From: Thermomicrobiales bacterium
GTDB taxonomy: Bacteria > Chloroflexota > Chloroflexia > Thermomicrobiales > UBA6265
NCBI GenBank assembly: GCA_030447415.1
Contig: JAUJOZ010000020.1
Span: 1-64,000, forward strand
DNA: 64,000 nucleotides
Reading direction: 5' to 3'
Made by a program: the position numbers and the translations under genes. Below, piece by piece: positions 8,738-18,828 of the stretch. Every line of letters begins with the position of its first letter. Within the stretch, counting starts at the first letter, position 1. The notes below the pieces were generated by a model. That model searched no databases and was not told the DNA's origin. It saw only the letters and a program-made list of their open reading frames with translations.

Positions 8738-9199
8738 ATGTCCGTACGTTCACGGCGTCCGGACGCTCGGACCATCCAGAACCCGAGGAGGCCCCGCATC
8801 GACGCCCAGCCGTCCACCCCCGCCGCGAGTGAGCCGCTGCCGTTTTCATCCGTAGCCGACAGTCGCGAGCATGCCCTCCGGGTTGCCGATGTCATCAGCG
8901 ATACGCCGGCCGCGAACACGCTCGTCCTCGACATCCGGCCCTTGTCGCCCGTCGCCGACTACTTCGTCATCTGTTCGGGTGAGAACGAGCGCCAACTGCG
9001 CGCAATCGCGCGAGAAGTGACGGAGACGTTGGCCGAGGACGGGACCAGGCCGGAACGAACCGAGGGAAGCGCGCCGTCCGGATGGATTCTGCTCGACTAC
9101 GGTGCGGTGATCGTCCACATCTTCGATGTCGACCAGCGGGCCTTCTATCGGTTGGAGGAACTATGGTCCGAGGCGCAGACGCTGGTCGCGATCCAATAG
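8738..9199 (+). CDS. rsfS: ribosomal silencing factor RsfS (Iojap family)
   Basis: This encodes 153 residues. The RsfS domain starts near residue 40 and shows VLDIRPLSPVADYFVICSG and GWILLDYGAVIVHIF, the conserved strands that bind ribosomal protein L14 and block subunit joining in starvation. The first 40 residues are Arg/Pro-rich and unlike the family, which is usually 105-125 residues, so a later start is possible; the upstream promoter favours the ATG at 8738 on a leaderless mRNA. Downstream it overlaps a small glycine-zipper gene. Confidence 0.9.
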   Translation: MSVRSRRPDARTIQNPRRPRIDAQPSTPAASEPLPFSSVADSREHALRVADVISDTPAANTLVLDIRPLSPVADYFVICSGENERQLRAIAREVTETLAEDGTRPERTEGSAPSGWILLDYGAVIVHIFDVDQRAFYRLEELWSEAQTLVAIQ

Positions 9200-9429
9200 C
9201 AACGCTGGCGCGGACGGCGACCACCCGCCGTCAGGCTGAGGACGAGGGCCGCGGCATCGTCGTTCCATTCCTGCTCGGCACGGCGGTCGGCGGCGTCGCC
9301 GGAGCCGTCGCCGGCACACTTCTCAGCGATCAGGCGACCCACCTCGTCGCCGCCCTCATCGGGCACGTCGGCCGCCGCCTCGCCGACGGCGAGCGCGAGG
9401 AGCCTCGTTTCGAGCTCCTGCTCCAATAG
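9163..9429 (+). CDS. small glycine-zipper membrane protein
   Basis: This encodes 88 residues with a 30-residue charged N-terminus, then one Gly/Ala-rich membrane helix (PFLLGTAVGGVAGAVAG) and a charged tail. It starts 37 bases inside rsfS in another frame. GGAGGA (9153-9158) sits 4 bases before the ATG. The pattern is like YtxH-type small envelope proteins, but the assignment is by composition only. Confidence 0.6.
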   Translation: MVRGADAGRDPIATLARTATTRRQAEDEGRGIVVPFLLGTAVGGVAGAVAGTLLSDQATHLVAALIGHVGRRLADGEREEPRFELLLQ

Positions 9430-9608
9430 CCTCGATCCCCGTATCGGGAGTGGAGACGCGGGGTCGGCGCTGCGCAGGCACCGAAGCGCAGGGACGACTT
9501 CCTGCGCCTGGCGATGTCTCCGCGGACAGCCCCGTGCCTCCGCCGGCCGGGGCGCCCCGTCATTGCGTCCTGCGCGCGGTTCGACGCCCGAACCGCGCGA
9601 CGGGCCAG

Positions 9609-10865
9609 CTAGAAGTCGTCGATGCCGGGCACCGGGAACTGAGCGGTCAGGTCCCGCACCTCGTCTCGCGTCCGGTCGAGCAGCGCTTGGTCCTGCGGCG
9701 CATGCAGCACCCCAGCGATCAGCTCCGCCACCCGCCGCACCTCTGCCTGGCCAAAACCACGGGTCGTGACAGCAGGTGTGCCGAGGCGCAACCCGCTCGC
9801 CTGGGTCGGTGGCCGCGTGTCACCTGGGATGGTGTTCTTGTTTACCGTGATGCCGACGCTATCCAGAGCCTGCTCGGCCTGTTTGCCGCTCATCCCGAGC
9901 GCCCCAACGTCGACCAGCATCAGGTGGTTGTCGGTGCCTCCCGAGATGATCGGCAGCCCATTCGCCATCAGTGCGCTTGCCATCTCCTGCGCGTTGGCGA
10001 TCACGGCGGCGGCGTAGTCCTTGAAACCGGGCGACAGTGCTTCGCCGAAGGCGACCGCTTTGCCGGCAATGACGTGCATGAGCGGTCCCCCCTGCAGCCC
10101 CGGAAACAGGCTCTTGTCGATCGCCTTGGCGTACTCGGCACCGCACAGGATCATCCCACCACGTGGTCCCCGGAGCGTCTTGTGGGTCGTCGTCATGGTG
10201 ACATGGGCGTGCTCGATCGGGCTTGGGTGCAGCCCGGCCGCGATCAGGCCCGCGGGGTGGGCGATGTCGGCGAAGAGGATCGCTTCGATATCGTCGGCGA
10301 TGGCGCGGAAACGCGCGAAGTCGATCGTCCGGCTGTAGGCGCTCGCTCCGGCGATGATCGCCTTCGGCCGTACTTCCCTCGCCCGAACCGCGATGGCGTC
10401 GTAGTCGAGCAGCCCGCTCCCGGGGTCCACGCCGTAGAAGTGCGCCTCAAACAGCCGACCGGAGAAGTTGACGGCTAACCCGTGGGTAAGGTGACCGCCT
10501 TCCTGCAAGCTCAGGCCGAGAATCCGGTCGCCCGGCTGCAGCAGCGCTAGGTACGCCGCCATGTTGGCGCTCGCGCCCGAGTGTGGCTGTACATTGGCGT
10601 GCTCGGCGGCGAACAGCTCCTTCGCCCGTTCGATGGCGAGCGCCTCCACCTCATCAACGAACTCGCAGCCACCGTAGTAGCGCTTGCGCGGGTATCCCTC
10701 CGCGTACTTGTTGGTGAGGACGCTTCCCACCGCCCGCATCACCGCTGCACTGACGAAGTTCTCCGAGGCAATCAGCTCGATGCCGTCGCGCTGGCGGTGT
10801 TGCTCGCGCTCGATCGTATCCGCCACGGCGGCATCGCTCTCCCGGAGCGTGGGAACCGTCAGCAT
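9609..10865 (-). CDS. glyA: serine hydroxymethyltransferase
   Basis: This encodes 418 residues, the usual length. It converts serine and tetrahydrofolate to glycine and 5,10-methylene-tetrahydrofolate with PLP. The PLP lysine is in [13 protein letters not shown], and the [11 protein letters not shown] and [10 protein letters not shown] motifs are intact. The start ATG at 10865 has GGAGGT 5 bases upstream; a longer frame to 10967 adds 34 residues without family similarity. It is divergent from galE. The methylene-folate it makes feeds the glycine cleavage and purine genes nearby. Confidence 0.97.
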   Translation of the reverse strand: MLTVPTLRESDAAVADTIEREQHRQRDGIELIASENFVSAAVMRAVGSVLTNKYAEGYPRKRYYGGCEFVDEVEALAIERAKELFAAEHANVQPHSGASANMAAYLALLQPGDRILGLSLQEGGHLTHGLAVNFSGRLFEAHFYGVDPGSGLLDYDAIAVRAREVRPKAIIAGASAYSRTIDFARFRAIADDIEAILFADIAHPAGLIAAGLHPSPIEHAHVTMTTTHKTLRGPRGGMILCGAEYAKAIDKSLFPGLQGGPLMHVIAGKAVAFGEALSPGFKDYAAAVIANAQEMASALMANGLPIISGGTDNHLMLVDVGALGMSGKQAEQALDSVGITVNKNTIPGDTRPPTQASGLRLGTPAVTTRGFGQAEVRRVAELIAGVLHAPQDQALLDRTRDEVRDLTAQFPVPGIDDF

Positions 10866-11021
10866 CGCGCACCTCCGCCTCAGTGGGCTCTTGAACGCCG
10901 CCTCGCGGACCGACTGACGAGCTGGCGCGAAAATTCTGGGGGCGCGGCTAGTGTAGCATGCTCGCAAACGTGGTCCCGCGAGGCCGTGGTGACCGACGTG
11001 ATGGAGTCGGACGGAGGAACT

Positions 11022-12008
11022 ATGCGGGTTCTAGTCACGGGGGGCGCGGGCTACATTGGGAGTGTCGCGGTGGAGCGACTTCTTACCCGAGGAGCCGAAG
11101 TTGTTGTCCTCGACAACCTTTGGCGTGGCCATCGGGCAGCGGTTCCGGCCGATGTTGAGCTCCACAATTGCGACCTCCGTGATGGTGAATCCATTGCCCG
11201 TGCAGTGGCGGAGGCGGCACCGGAGGCGATCCTCCACTTCGCCGCGGCCACCCTGGTTCCCGAGTCGATGGAGCGCCCGGGCGACTACTTCGCCATCAAC
11301 GTCGTGGGGAGCCACCATCTTATTGAGGCTGCGCGACGGGCCGGGGTAGACCGTTTCGTCCTCTCCTCCACCGCCGCCGTCTACGGCATGCCGGAGGAGC
11401 TTCCGATCACAGAGTCGTCGCAGACTCTGCCGATCAACCCCTACGGTCGGTCGAAGCTCATGGTCGAGCAGATGCTCGAATGGCACGCCGCCGCCCATGG
11501 CCTCCGCTACGCCTGTCTGCGGTACTTTAACGTGGCCGGTGCGACGGACGAGCACGGTGAGGACCACGAGCCGGAGACTCACGTCATCCCGGTCGCGCTC
11601 CAGGTCCTCCTCGGTCGGCGCGAGCGCTTCTCCGTCTTCGGGACCGACTACCCCACCGCCGATGGGACCGCAATCCGGGACTACGTCCACGTCGTCGACC
11701 TCGTCGACGCCCATCTCCTCGCCCTCGAGCGGCTGGCGGTCGCACCCGGCCCACTGGGTGCTTTCAACCTCGGGACCAAGGAAGGTTTTTCGGTCCGGCA
11801 GATCGTCGAGGGCGTCGAGCGTGCGACGGGACACCACTTGCCCGTTGCCTACGGCCCGCGTCGCGCCGGGGATCCGGCTGCGCTCATCGCTGACAGTACG
11901 CGGGCACGCGAGGAGCTTGGCTGGCGACCAACCAGATCGACGCTCGACGAGATGATCGGCAGCGCGTGGGCCTGGTACCAGCGGCACCCGAACGGCTACG
12001 AGGCCTAG
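11022..12008 (+). CDS. galE: UDP-glucose 4-epimerase (GalE-type SDR)
   Basis: This encodes 328 residues. The NAD-binding TGGAGYIGS motif is at the N-terminus, and the catalytic Ser/Thr and Tyr-x3-Lys are visible as SSTAAVYG and [16 protein letters not shown] and [10 protein letters not shown] are GalE signatures. It interconverts UDP-glucose and UDP-galactose for polysaccharide synthesis. GGAGGA at 11013-11018 fixes the start at 11022. The gene stands alone, divergent from glyA and convergent with plsY. Confidence 0.93.
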   Translation: MRVLVTGGAGYIGSVAVERLLTRGAEVVVLDNLWRGHRAAVPADVELHNCDLRDGESIARAVAEAAPEAILHFAAATLVPESMERPGDYFAINVVGSHHLIEAARRAGVDRFVLSSTAAVYGMPEELPITESSQTLPINPYGRSKLMVEQMLEWHAAAHGLRYACLRYFNVAGATDEHGEDHEPETHVIPVALQVLLGRRERFSVFGTDYPTADGTAIRDYVHVVDLVDAHLLALERLAVAPGPLGAFNLGTKEGFSVRQIVEGVERATGHHLPVAYGPRRAGDPAALIADSTRAREELGWRPTRSTLDEMIGSAWAWYQRHPNGYEA

Positions 12009-12034
12009 AACGGGTGGGCCGGGCGACTGCGACG

Positions 12035-12673
12035 CTAGGCTGCCTGGTTCGGCGGCGCCGAAGGCGCCGCCTTCTCCCCAAAGCGGCGCTCCGTCCCATT
12101 TAGGATGCGACGGATGTTGCCCTGGTGTTTGACGACGATGATCGCCGTCGTGGCCAGAATCGCCGCGGTGACGCTCCAAGCCACGTAGCCGAGCATGGCG
12201 AGGATCACCACGGTGGCGCTGGTCGCGACGCTTCCGACGAGGGAGCCGAGCGACACATAGCGGGTGACCGCGACGACCAACACCATCAATGGAAAGACGG
12301 CGATGACCCAGGGGAAGATCGCCGCGCACGCTCCGGCGCCCGTTGCCATGCCCTTGCCGCCGCGGAAGCGGATGAACGGCGACCAGCAGTGACCGACGAC
12401 GGCGCCGATGCCGATCACCGTCACGGCCCAGTCGTCAAGCCCAGCCCACCGGGCGACGAGAACGGGAACGAACCCTTTGAGGAAATCAAGCGCGAAGACG
12501 GCCAGCGAGATCCGCCAGCCGAGCACGCGCCAGGCGTTTGTCGCGCCCGTCCCGCCGCTTCCGTGGCGGCGGAGATCGGTGTGGACGAACCACCGGCCGA
12601 GCACCACGCCCCACGGCACTGCTCCAGCCGCGTAGGCCAGCAGGATCAGGAAGGCGGTGACGGCGGTGTCCAC
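12035..12673 (-). CDS. plsY: acyl-phosphate:glycerol-3-phosphate acyltransferase PlsY
   Basis: This encodes 212 residues with five to six membrane helices. Its three family motifs are present: GSGGTGATNAWRVLG, RFRGGKGMATGAG and KHQGNIRRIL, which bind the acyl donor and glycerol-3-phosphate. It makes lysophosphatidic acid from acyl-phosphate in the membrane. A GTG start lies 12 bases after the der stop, so the two genes are co-transcribed. Confidence 0.95.
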   Translation of the reverse strand: MDTAVTAFLILLAYAAGAVPWGVVLGRWFVHTDLRRHGSGGTGATNAWRVLGWRISLAVFALDFLKGFVPVLVARWAGLDDWAVTVIGIGAVVGHCWSPFIRFRGGKGMATGAGACAAIFPWVIAVFPLMVLVVAVTRYVSLGSLVGSVATSATVVILAMLGYVAWSVTAAILATTAIIVVKHQGNIRRILNGTERRFGEKAAPSAPPNQAA

Positions 12674-12685
12674 CTTGGCGCCGCC

Positions 12686-14023
12686 TCAGCGGTCGTCGTC
12701 GCGGCCGCGGAAGCTCAAGCGCAGCGGCGTGCCCACGAACCCGAACGCCTGGCGAACCTCGTTCTCCAGGTAGCGCTTGTAGGAAAAGTGGAGCTGCGTC
12801 GGCTCGTTGCAGAAGAAGACGAACGTGGGCGGAGCGACGTCGGCCTGGGTCGCATAGTAGAACTTGACCCACTTGCCTGGCTTGCTTGCGGGGGGGTGGC
12901 TTGACACCGCGTCCCGCAGCACTTTGTTCAAGGCCGCCGTGGGAACCCGCTTGTGTCGCTCGGCTACCACAAGGAGCGCGGTCTCCAACGCTTGCTGCAC
13001 GCGCTGCCCAAACTTTGCCGAGATGAAGGTGAGTGGCGCGTAGGGCATGAAGTCAAGCGCCTCGCGCGCCCTGGCGCGGTAGTCGTCCATCGTCCGACCC
13101 GTCTTCTCGACCAAGTCCCATTTGTTGATGACGACGACAACGCCTTTCTTCTGCTCCTCGATGTAGCCCGCGATGTGCAGATCCTGCGCGGTGAAGCCTT
13201 CCGTCGCGTCAATGACGAGCATCACGACGTCCGAGCGGTCGATGGACCGCATCGAGCGGAGGACGCTGAAGCGCTCAATACCCTGCTCAACCCGGCCCCG
13301 CCGCCGAATGCCGGCGGTGTCAATGAGCGTCAGTGGCTGGCCGGCCCACGTCAGTTCGGTGTCGAGGCTGTCGCGGGTCGTTCCAGGGACGTCACTGACA
13401 ATCGCGCGCTCCTGGCCGAGCAGCGCGTTGAGCAACCGGCTCTTACCAACGTTTGGCCGCCCGACGATGGCGATCTTCGGTCCCTCGGTCTCGGGCTCCT
13501 CTTCCACCTCCGGCAGCGCCTCGACGATCCGGTCGAGCAGATCCCCCGATCCGGAGCCGTGGTACGCCGAGACAGGGATCGGCTCGCCGAGCCCGAGCTC
13601 GTAGAACTCGATGGCTGCTTCGCGCCGTTCGGTATTGTCCGCCTTGTTCGCGGCCAAAAGTGTTGGCTTGTCCGCACGTCGTAGCAGGTCGGCGACGTCA
13701 TGATCGCCCGCGGTCAGGCCGGTCCTGGTGTCCACCATCAGGACGATGACGTCAGCCTCGTCTATGGCGCTTCTTGCCTGCTCTCGCGTGTTGCGGGCAA
13801 TTTCCGCCAGCGAGGCAGCGGCCGTCTCCTGCTCGTCCTGCAGTCCGGCGGTGTCGACGACGGTGAATTCAACGCCGGCCCACTCGGCGGTCCCGTAGAC
13901 GCGGTCCCGAGTCGTTCCTGGCTCGTCCTCCACGATCGCCTGACGCTCGCCGACGAGGCGGTTGAACAGGGTCGACTTGCCGACGTTCGGTCGGCCAACG
14001 ATGGCTACAATCGGTCTGGTCAC
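12686..14023 (-). CDS. der: ribosome assembly GTPase Der (EngA)
   Basis: This encodes 445 residues with two consecutive GTPase domains, each with a P-loop (GRPNVGKSTL near residue 10 and GRPNVGKSRL near residue 188), a switch DTAG and an NK/TKxD motif, then the KH-like C-terminal domain. It acts in 50S subunit maturation. A TATACT -10 element at 14140-14145 on the minus strand suggests its own promoter about 120 bases upstream, separating it from gcvPA. plsY follows 12 bases downstream. Confidence 0.97.
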   Translation of the reverse strand: MTRPIVAIVGRPNVGKSTLFNRLVGERQAIVEDEPGTTRDRVYGTAEWAGVEFTVVDTAGLQDEQETAAASLAEIARNTREQARSAIDEADVIVLMVDTRTGLTAGDHDVADLLRRADKPTLLAANKADNTERREAAIEFYELGLGEPIPVSAYHGSGSGDLLDRIVEALPEVEEEPETEGPKIAIVGRPNVGKSRLLNALLGQERAIVSDVPGTTRDSLDTELTWAGQPLTLIDTAGIRRRGRVEQGIERFSVLRSMRSIDRSDVVMLVIDATEGFTAQDLHIAGYIEEQKKGVVVVINKWDLVEKTGRTMDDYRARAREALDFMPYAPLTFISAKFGQRVQQALETALLVVAERHKRVPTAALNKVLRDAVSSHPPASKPGKWVKFYYATQADVAPPTFVFFCNEPTQLHFSYKRYLENEVRQAFGFVGTPLRLSFRGRDDDR

Positions 14024-14276
14024 GCGTACCCCGGTGGCCCAGCGGGCCCAACTGTCGTGTCCATAGCGACGGCTCGATGGCCGCTAGTGATGGCGGCGGC
14101 TGTGCCGCCGGTTTGGGAGCCATTACTTGGTGTTGCCGGAGTATAGCAAACGGTCTGAAGTGGATGGGTCGTAGGGTTTGGTCTAAGGCGATATGTCGTG
14201 TTGCGGATGCATCTCATTGACGGACCGCTTGAGTCCTGTGGCGGAAGGTTGGCGCGGCGCCATCGAGCGCCGGCGT

Positions 14277-15617
14277 CTACGGATGGACCGCGTCAACGAA
14301 CGCGTCCAGGTGGCGTCGCGAGTGGAGTTCGGTCGCGCACACGAGCAAGTCGTGATCGAGCGCCTCGTCGACAGCACCCAGGTCGTAACCGCCGACGATT
14401 CCCGCCGACGCGAGACGTTCGTTCACCTCCGCTGCGGGCTCTTGGCCCCGCACAACGAACTCGTGGAAGAACGGCCCGTCAACAGGGAGCGTGAACCCAT
14501 CCAGCGCCGCTAGCCGCCCAGCAAGGTAATGAGCGTTCTGGTAGCAACGGGTGGCGACCTCATGAAACCCGAGTGGACCGACGCTCGCCATGTATACCGT
14601 CGCGGCGGTCGCCATGAGGCCCTGGTTAGTGCAGATGTTGCTCGTCGCCCGTTCCCGCCGGATGTGCTGCTCCCGCGTCTGCAACGCGAGTACGAATCCT
14701 TGCTTTCCCTCCGCGTCAGTCGTCATCCCAACCAATCGCCCGGGCAACTGGCGCACGAACGCCTGGCGTGTTCCCAAGAGCCCGACGTACGGTCCGCCGT
14801 AGCTCTGCGCCACCCCAAGCGCCTGACCTTCCGCGGCGACGACATCAGCTCCGAGCGCCCCGGGCGACTCCAGCAGTCCGAGAGGGATGGGGTACGTGCC
14901 CGCGACGACGAGCGCACCGCACGCGTGGACCGCGTCGACAATCGCCCCCAAGTCCTCGATGCCGCCGAAGAAGTTCGGGTACTGGACGACGACGCACGCG
15001 AGGTCATCCCGTAGGTAGGGAGTGAGATCCCCGACCCGCGACATGAAGCCGGTCGTCGGCACCGGGAGCTCAACCAGATCTACATCGAGTCCGCTGAGAT
15101 AGGTACGCATCACCTCGCGGTAGGCGGGGTGGACGGTGCCGGACACGACTATGCGGCGCCGCTTACGGGTCGACGACGCGGCGAGCAGCGCCCCCTCGGC
15201 GAGGGCCGTTGCGCCGTCGTACATCGACGCGTTGACGACCTCGGTGCCGAGCAGGGCGGCAACCATGGTTTGAAACTCGTAGATGACCTGGAGCGTGCCC
15301 TGCGACACCTCTGGTTGGTAGGGCGTATACGCCGTGTAGAACTCACCCCGAGCCAGGATCTGTCCAACCGTCGCTGGTACGTAGTGATGGTACGACCCGG
15401 CGCCGAGGAAGGTTTCCCCGTCCTTTGGATAGACGTTTCTGGCAGCGAGCTCGCCCAAACGAGCGGCCGCTTCCATCTCGGTCAGACGGGGCGGCAGCTG
15501 CAGCTCGGGGCAGCGCACGCCGGCTGGGATGGCCGAGAAGAGGTCGTCCATCCGGTCGACGCCGATTGCCGCGAGCATCGCCTCACGGTCGGCAGGGGTG
15601 TGCGGGTTGAATGTCAT
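14277..15617 (-). CDS. gcvPA: glycine dehydrogenase (decarboxylating) subunit 1, GcvPA
   Basis: This encodes 446 residues, the length of the N-terminal half-protein in two-subunit P-proteins. It begins NPHTPADREAMLAAIGV and contains GAGSYHHYVPATV, EVSQGTLQ and ICTNQGL blocks. The PLP lysine of P-protein is on the partner subunit GcvPB, which is absent: the next gene downstream is der. It lies 72 bases after gcvH in the gcvT-gcvH-gcvPA cluster. The partner must be elsewhere in the genome for the complex to work. Confidence 0.95.
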   Translation of the reverse strand: MTFNPHTPADREAMLAAIGVDRMDDLFSAIPAGVRCPELQLPPRLTEMEAAARLGELAARNVYPKDGETFLGAGSYHHYVPATVGQILARGEFYTAYTPYQPEVSQGTLQVIYEFQTMVAALLGTEVVNASMYDGATALAEGALLAASSTRKRRRIVVSGTVHPAYREVMRTYLSGLDVDLVELPVPTTGFMSRVGDLTPYLRDDLACVVVQYPNFFGGIEDLGAIVDAVHACGALVVAGTYPIPLGLLESPGALGADVVAAEGQALGVAQSYGGPYVGLLGTRQAFVRQLPGRLVGMTTDAEGKQGFVLALQTREQHIRRERATSNICTNQGLMATAATVYMASVGPLGFHEVATRCYQNAHYLAGRLAALDGFTLPVDGPFFHEFVVRGQEPAAEVNERLASAGIVGGYDLGAVDEALDHDLLVCATELHSRRHLDAFVDAVHP

Positions 15618-15689
15618 AGTGCGTGGAAGGTCCTTTTCTATGAGAGATGAGATCCGGTGACGTCCGTGACCGCCAGTTGAGTCTTCGCT

Positions 15690-16082
15690 CTAGTGAGTAG
15701 ACGCGGCGTCGGCAAACGTGTCGTACTCGGCGGGGCCCATGAGCGACTCGAGCTGCCCCGGATCGTCCAGCTTGACTTTAATCAACCAGGCCTTTTCGTA
15801 CGGAGAGCTGTTGACCAGGTCGGGCGCTTCAACCACCTCGTCATTGCGCTCCAGGACTTCTCCGTCGACCGGGGCGTAAATGTCGGAGGCGGCCTTGACC
15901 GATTCGACGATCCCAAACGGCTGCGCCTGCGAAAGCCGGTCCCCGGCCTCGGGCAGCTCGAGGTAGGTGATGTCGCCCAGCTCGTTCTGAGCATGGTCCG
16001 TGATCCCCAGCGTGGCGATATCGCCGTCGACGCGAAGCCACTCGTGCGTCTTGGTGAAGCGGAGATCCTGTGGCGAAGTCAT
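15690..16082 (-). CDS. gcvH: glycine cleavage system H protein
   Basis: This encodes 130 residues. The lipoyl domain is complete: FTKTHEWLRV at the start and ESVKAASDIYAPVDGEV around the lipoylated lysine (residue about 65). It carries the aminomethyl arm between the P, T and L proteins. It lies 49 bases after gcvT and in the same direction. Confidence 0.97.
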   Translation of the reverse strand: MTSPQDLRFTKTHEWLRVDGDIATLGITDHAQNELGDITYLELPEAGDRLSQAQPFGIVESVKAASDIYAPVDGEVLERNDEVVEAPDLVNSSPYEKAWLIKVKLDDPGQLESLMGPAEYDTFADAASTH

Positions 16083-16131
16083 GGCTGACTACCCCCGTAA
16101 TGGGTCTATCGAGCGAACCGCCGGGACAATC

Positions 16132-17310
16132 TCAGGAAGCCGCTTCCCGCCGGTAGAACGGCGTCTTCACCTGGACGGCGCCCACCGGCTTACCGCGGAT
16201 CAGGATGTCTAGCGGGCGACCAATTCCCGCAACGTCGCGATCCACGAGCGCCAGGCCGATGTTTTCGCCCAGCGTCGGCGATAGCGCGCCGCTCGTGACG
16301 TGGCCGACAGGTCGTCCATCAACGACCACGTCGTAGTGGGCTCGGGGCGAGCCGCCCCGCTCCGTCAGCTTGAAGCCGACCGTTCGCCGGGGTGGAGCAA
16401 CCTCCTTCATCGCCGCGATCGGCTCGCGACCGATGAAGTCGCCCTTGTCCAACTTCACGGCCCATCCCAACCCTGCCTCAAGGGGACCGATGTCATCTGC
16501 CAGCTCATTGCCATAGAGCGGCATCCGTGCTTCGAGGCGCAATGTATCCCGCGCCCCGAGTCCGACTGGTATGACTCCGTCCTCGGTCCCCGCACTGAGC
16601 AGTGCATCCCACAACTCGCCGACGCGGTCACTTGGCGTATAGAACTCAAACCCGTCCTCTCCGGTGTACCCCGTGCGGGCGATCATCACCGGTACGCCGG
16701 CAACCGTTGCCTCCACCCAGTGGAAGCCTTCGATGGCCAAGAGATCGGTATCAGTCAGACGCTGCACGATGGCCGCTGCCCGCGGTCCCTGGATCGCGAT
16801 CATCCCGGTGGCGTCGGACAAGTCGTCCACGGAGACGTTAAGGTCGGTACGTGCGTCGCGGACGGTCCGCAGCCAGTCGAGGTCCTTGCCAGCATTCGAG
16901 GCGTTCACGACCACCATGTAGCCGTCGCCTGATGGACGTCGGTAGACAATGATGTCGTCGATCACGCCGCCATGATGGTTCGGTAGCAGGGAGTACTGCG
17001 CTCGTCCCGGGGCAAGTGCCGCCACGTCGTTCGTGGTGACGTACTGTAAGAACGGGAGCGCGTCGGCGCCGCCGACCTCGACCTGGCCCATATGCCCCAG
17101 GTCGAACAGTCCCGCAGCAGTGCGGACGGCACGATGCTCCCCGAGGATGCCCTGGTATTGCACCGGCATCCACCACCCGGCGAAGGGCACCATCTTAGCC
17201 CCGAGGGCGACATGGCGATCCGCAAGGGGCGTACGCCGCAGGGGCGCTGCCGCCTCCCCTCCGTCTCCCGCGGCGTCCGGGTTGAGCCTTTCCGTTGCTT
17301 GGTCGGTCAC
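16132..17310 (-). CDS. gcvT: aminomethyltransferase, glycine cleavage T protein
   Basis: This encodes 392 residues. The folate-binding domain has MVPFAGWWMPVQY and GLFDLGHMGQVEV near residues 40-75 and GYTGEDGFEFY near 215. It transfers the methylene group from the H protein to tetrahydrofolate. The first 25 residues are low-complexity, so the true start could be a little further in. The gap to purF is 83 bases with no clear terminator, so read-through from the purine operon is possible, linking C1 supply to purine synthesis. Confidence 0.95.
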   Translation of the reverse strand: MTDQATERLNPDAAGDGGEAAAPLRRTPLADRHVALGAKMVPFAGWWMPVQYQGILGEHRAVRTAAGLFDLGHMGQVEVGGADALPFLQYVTTNDVAALAPGRAQYSLLPNHHGGVIDDIIVYRRPSGDGYMVVVNASNAGKDLDWLRTVRDARTDLNVSVDDLSDATGMIAIQGPRAAAIVQRLTDTDLLAIEGFHWVEATVAGVPVMIARTGYTGEDGFEFYTPSDRVGELWDALLSAGTEDGVIPVGLGARDTLRLEARMPLYGNELADDIGPLEAGLGWAVKLDKGDFIGREPIAAMKEVAPPRRTVGFKLTERGGSPRAHYDVVVDGRPVGHVTSGALSPTLGENIGLALVDRDVAGIGRPLDILIRGKPVGAVQVKTPFYRREAAS

Positions 17311-17393
17311 ACTGGCGCTCCGGTCGCCGCCGCGTCAGACGAGCCCGATTCTAGGAGTCGGGCCAGGTGAGCGTCAACTCGCGTCGGCGCGCC

Positions 17394-18806
17394 TTAGACC
17401 CGCTCGAGGACGAGCTTGTCCATTTCGAGTTGCACCGGCACAGGATAGTCGCCCGTCAGACAACCGGTGCAAAAACTGGTACCCGGCGTCCCGGTGGCCC
17501 GGAGCAAGCCGTTCAGCGATAGGTAGCCAATGCTATCGGCCCCGATGAAGCGGCCAATCTCGAGCACGCTGAGGCGGGCCGCGATCAGCTCCTCCCGCTT
17601 AGCGAGATCCACGCCAAGGTAGCACGGCCACATCATCGGCGGCGCGTGGACCCGCATGTGGACCTCGTCCGCGCCGGCGTCACGGAGGAGCTGAACGATG
17701 GGACGACTGGTCGTGCCGCGGACGATCGTGTCGTCCACCAACACGACGCGTTTGCCCGCGAGAACCTCGGGTAGGGCATTGAATTTCAGCGACACGCCGG
17801 TCTCGCGGAGCCGCTGATCCGGCTGGATAAAGGTGCGACCGATGTATCGGTTTTTGATCAGCGCCTCGGCATACGGGATTCCAGAGGCCCGCGCGTAGCC
17901 GATCGCGGCCGGCACCGCCGAATCGGGCAGCGGCACCACAAGGTCCGCATCCGCCGGTGCCTCGCGCGCTAGCTCCTCACCCATGCGCTGTCGAACGAGG
18001 TGGAGGCGTTGGTTATGCATGAGGCTGTCGGGTCGCGCGAAGTAGATCAGCTCAAACAGGCACATCGCGTGGCGATGCCCGACCACCGGCTCGTGCGACC
18101 TCGCGCCTTCCTCGGTGATCTCGACGACTTCCCCGGGCTCGACCTCCCGCTCGTAAGACGCGCCGATCGTCATCAACGCACAGCTTTCGGAGGCGACGAC
18201 CCAGTGCCCCGCCAGCCGACCGAGGCACAACGGCCGGACGCCAAGCGGGTCACGAACGGCCAGCAACCGGTCGCGAGTGAGCACGGTGAGGCTGAAAGCG
18301 CCAATCATCCGCGGCATGGCCCGGCGCACCTTCGCCACGATGTCCTCGCCCGGGCTCGTGGCGATGACGCGGGCAAGGATTTCGCTATCGGTTGAGGTGA
18401 CGAACCGCTCACCCCGCTCCTCGAGCTCCTGACGCAGGGCAAAGGCATTGGTCAGGTTGCCGTTGTGGGCGACGGCGATCGGGCCGAGGTCGCTGTCGAC
18501 GCGGATCGGCCCAGCATTGCACACTCGGTTAGAACCGGCCGTGGAATAGCGCGTGTGGCCGACAGCGATCCATCCCGGCAAGTCGCGCAGATCCTCCTCC
18601 GCGAACCCCTGGCTGACGAGGCCTAGTCGCGTCCGGATGGCGAGGCGGACACCGTCCGACGTGGCGATTCCCGCGCTTTCTTGTCCGCGGTGCTGCAGCG
18701 CGTAGAGCCCAAAGAATGTCAGGCGGGCGACATCCTCACCGGGGGCGAGAATGCCGAAGACACCGCATTCTTCGCGCGGTTTGTCCTCCCAGATCACCTC
18801 GCCCAT
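17394..18806 (-). CDS. purF: amidophosphoribosyltransferase
   Basis: This encodes 470 residues and catalyses the first committed step of purine synthesis (PRPP plus glutamine). A 13-residue propeptide precedes the catalytic Cys of CGVFGILAP. The PRPP-binding motif VLVDDTIVRGTTS is near residue 355. Cysteines in PCYLGVDLA and FCTGCLTGDYP indicate the [4Fe-4S]-containing type found in Bacillus. It is the last gene of the pur run, 22 bases after purL. Confidence 0.97.
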   Translation of the reverse strand: MGEVIWEDKPREECGVFGILAPGEDVARLTFFGLYALQHRGQESAGIATSDGVRLAIRTRLGLVSQGFAEEDLRDLPGWIAVGHTRYSTAGSNRVCNAGPIRVDSDLGPIAVAHNGNLTNAFALRQELEERGERFVTSTDSEILARVIATSPGEDIVAKVRRAMPRMIGAFSLTVLTRDRLLAVRDPLGVRPLCLGRLAGHWVVASESCALMTIGASYEREVEPGEVVEITEEGARSHEPVVGHRHAMCLFELIYFARPDSLMHNQRLHLVRQRMGEELAREAPADADLVVPLPDSAVPAAIGYARASGIPYAEALIKNRYIGRTFIQPDQRLRETGVSLKFNALPEVLAGKRVVLVDDTIVRGTTSRPIVQLLRDAGADEVHMRVHAPPMMWPCYLGVDLAKREELIAARLSVLEIGRFIGADSIGYLSLNGLLRATGTPGTSFCTGCLTGDYPVPVQLEMDKLVLERV

Positions 18807-18828
18807 GATTCAGCCCCCTCCGCCGAGT

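Noticed and set aside
8415..8849. Minus-strand frame with GSNLRPWGYEPRALPLSY
   Set aside because: Antisense of tRNA-Met and its flanks, another common false annotation.
9450..10478. Long plus-strand frame of 342 codons
   Set aside because: It is antisense to glyA, which has every family motif; the frame is a GC-codon shadow.
17311..17393. Possible glycine riboswitch before gcvT
   Set aside because: The gap is only 83 bases and shows none of the tandem aptamer core.
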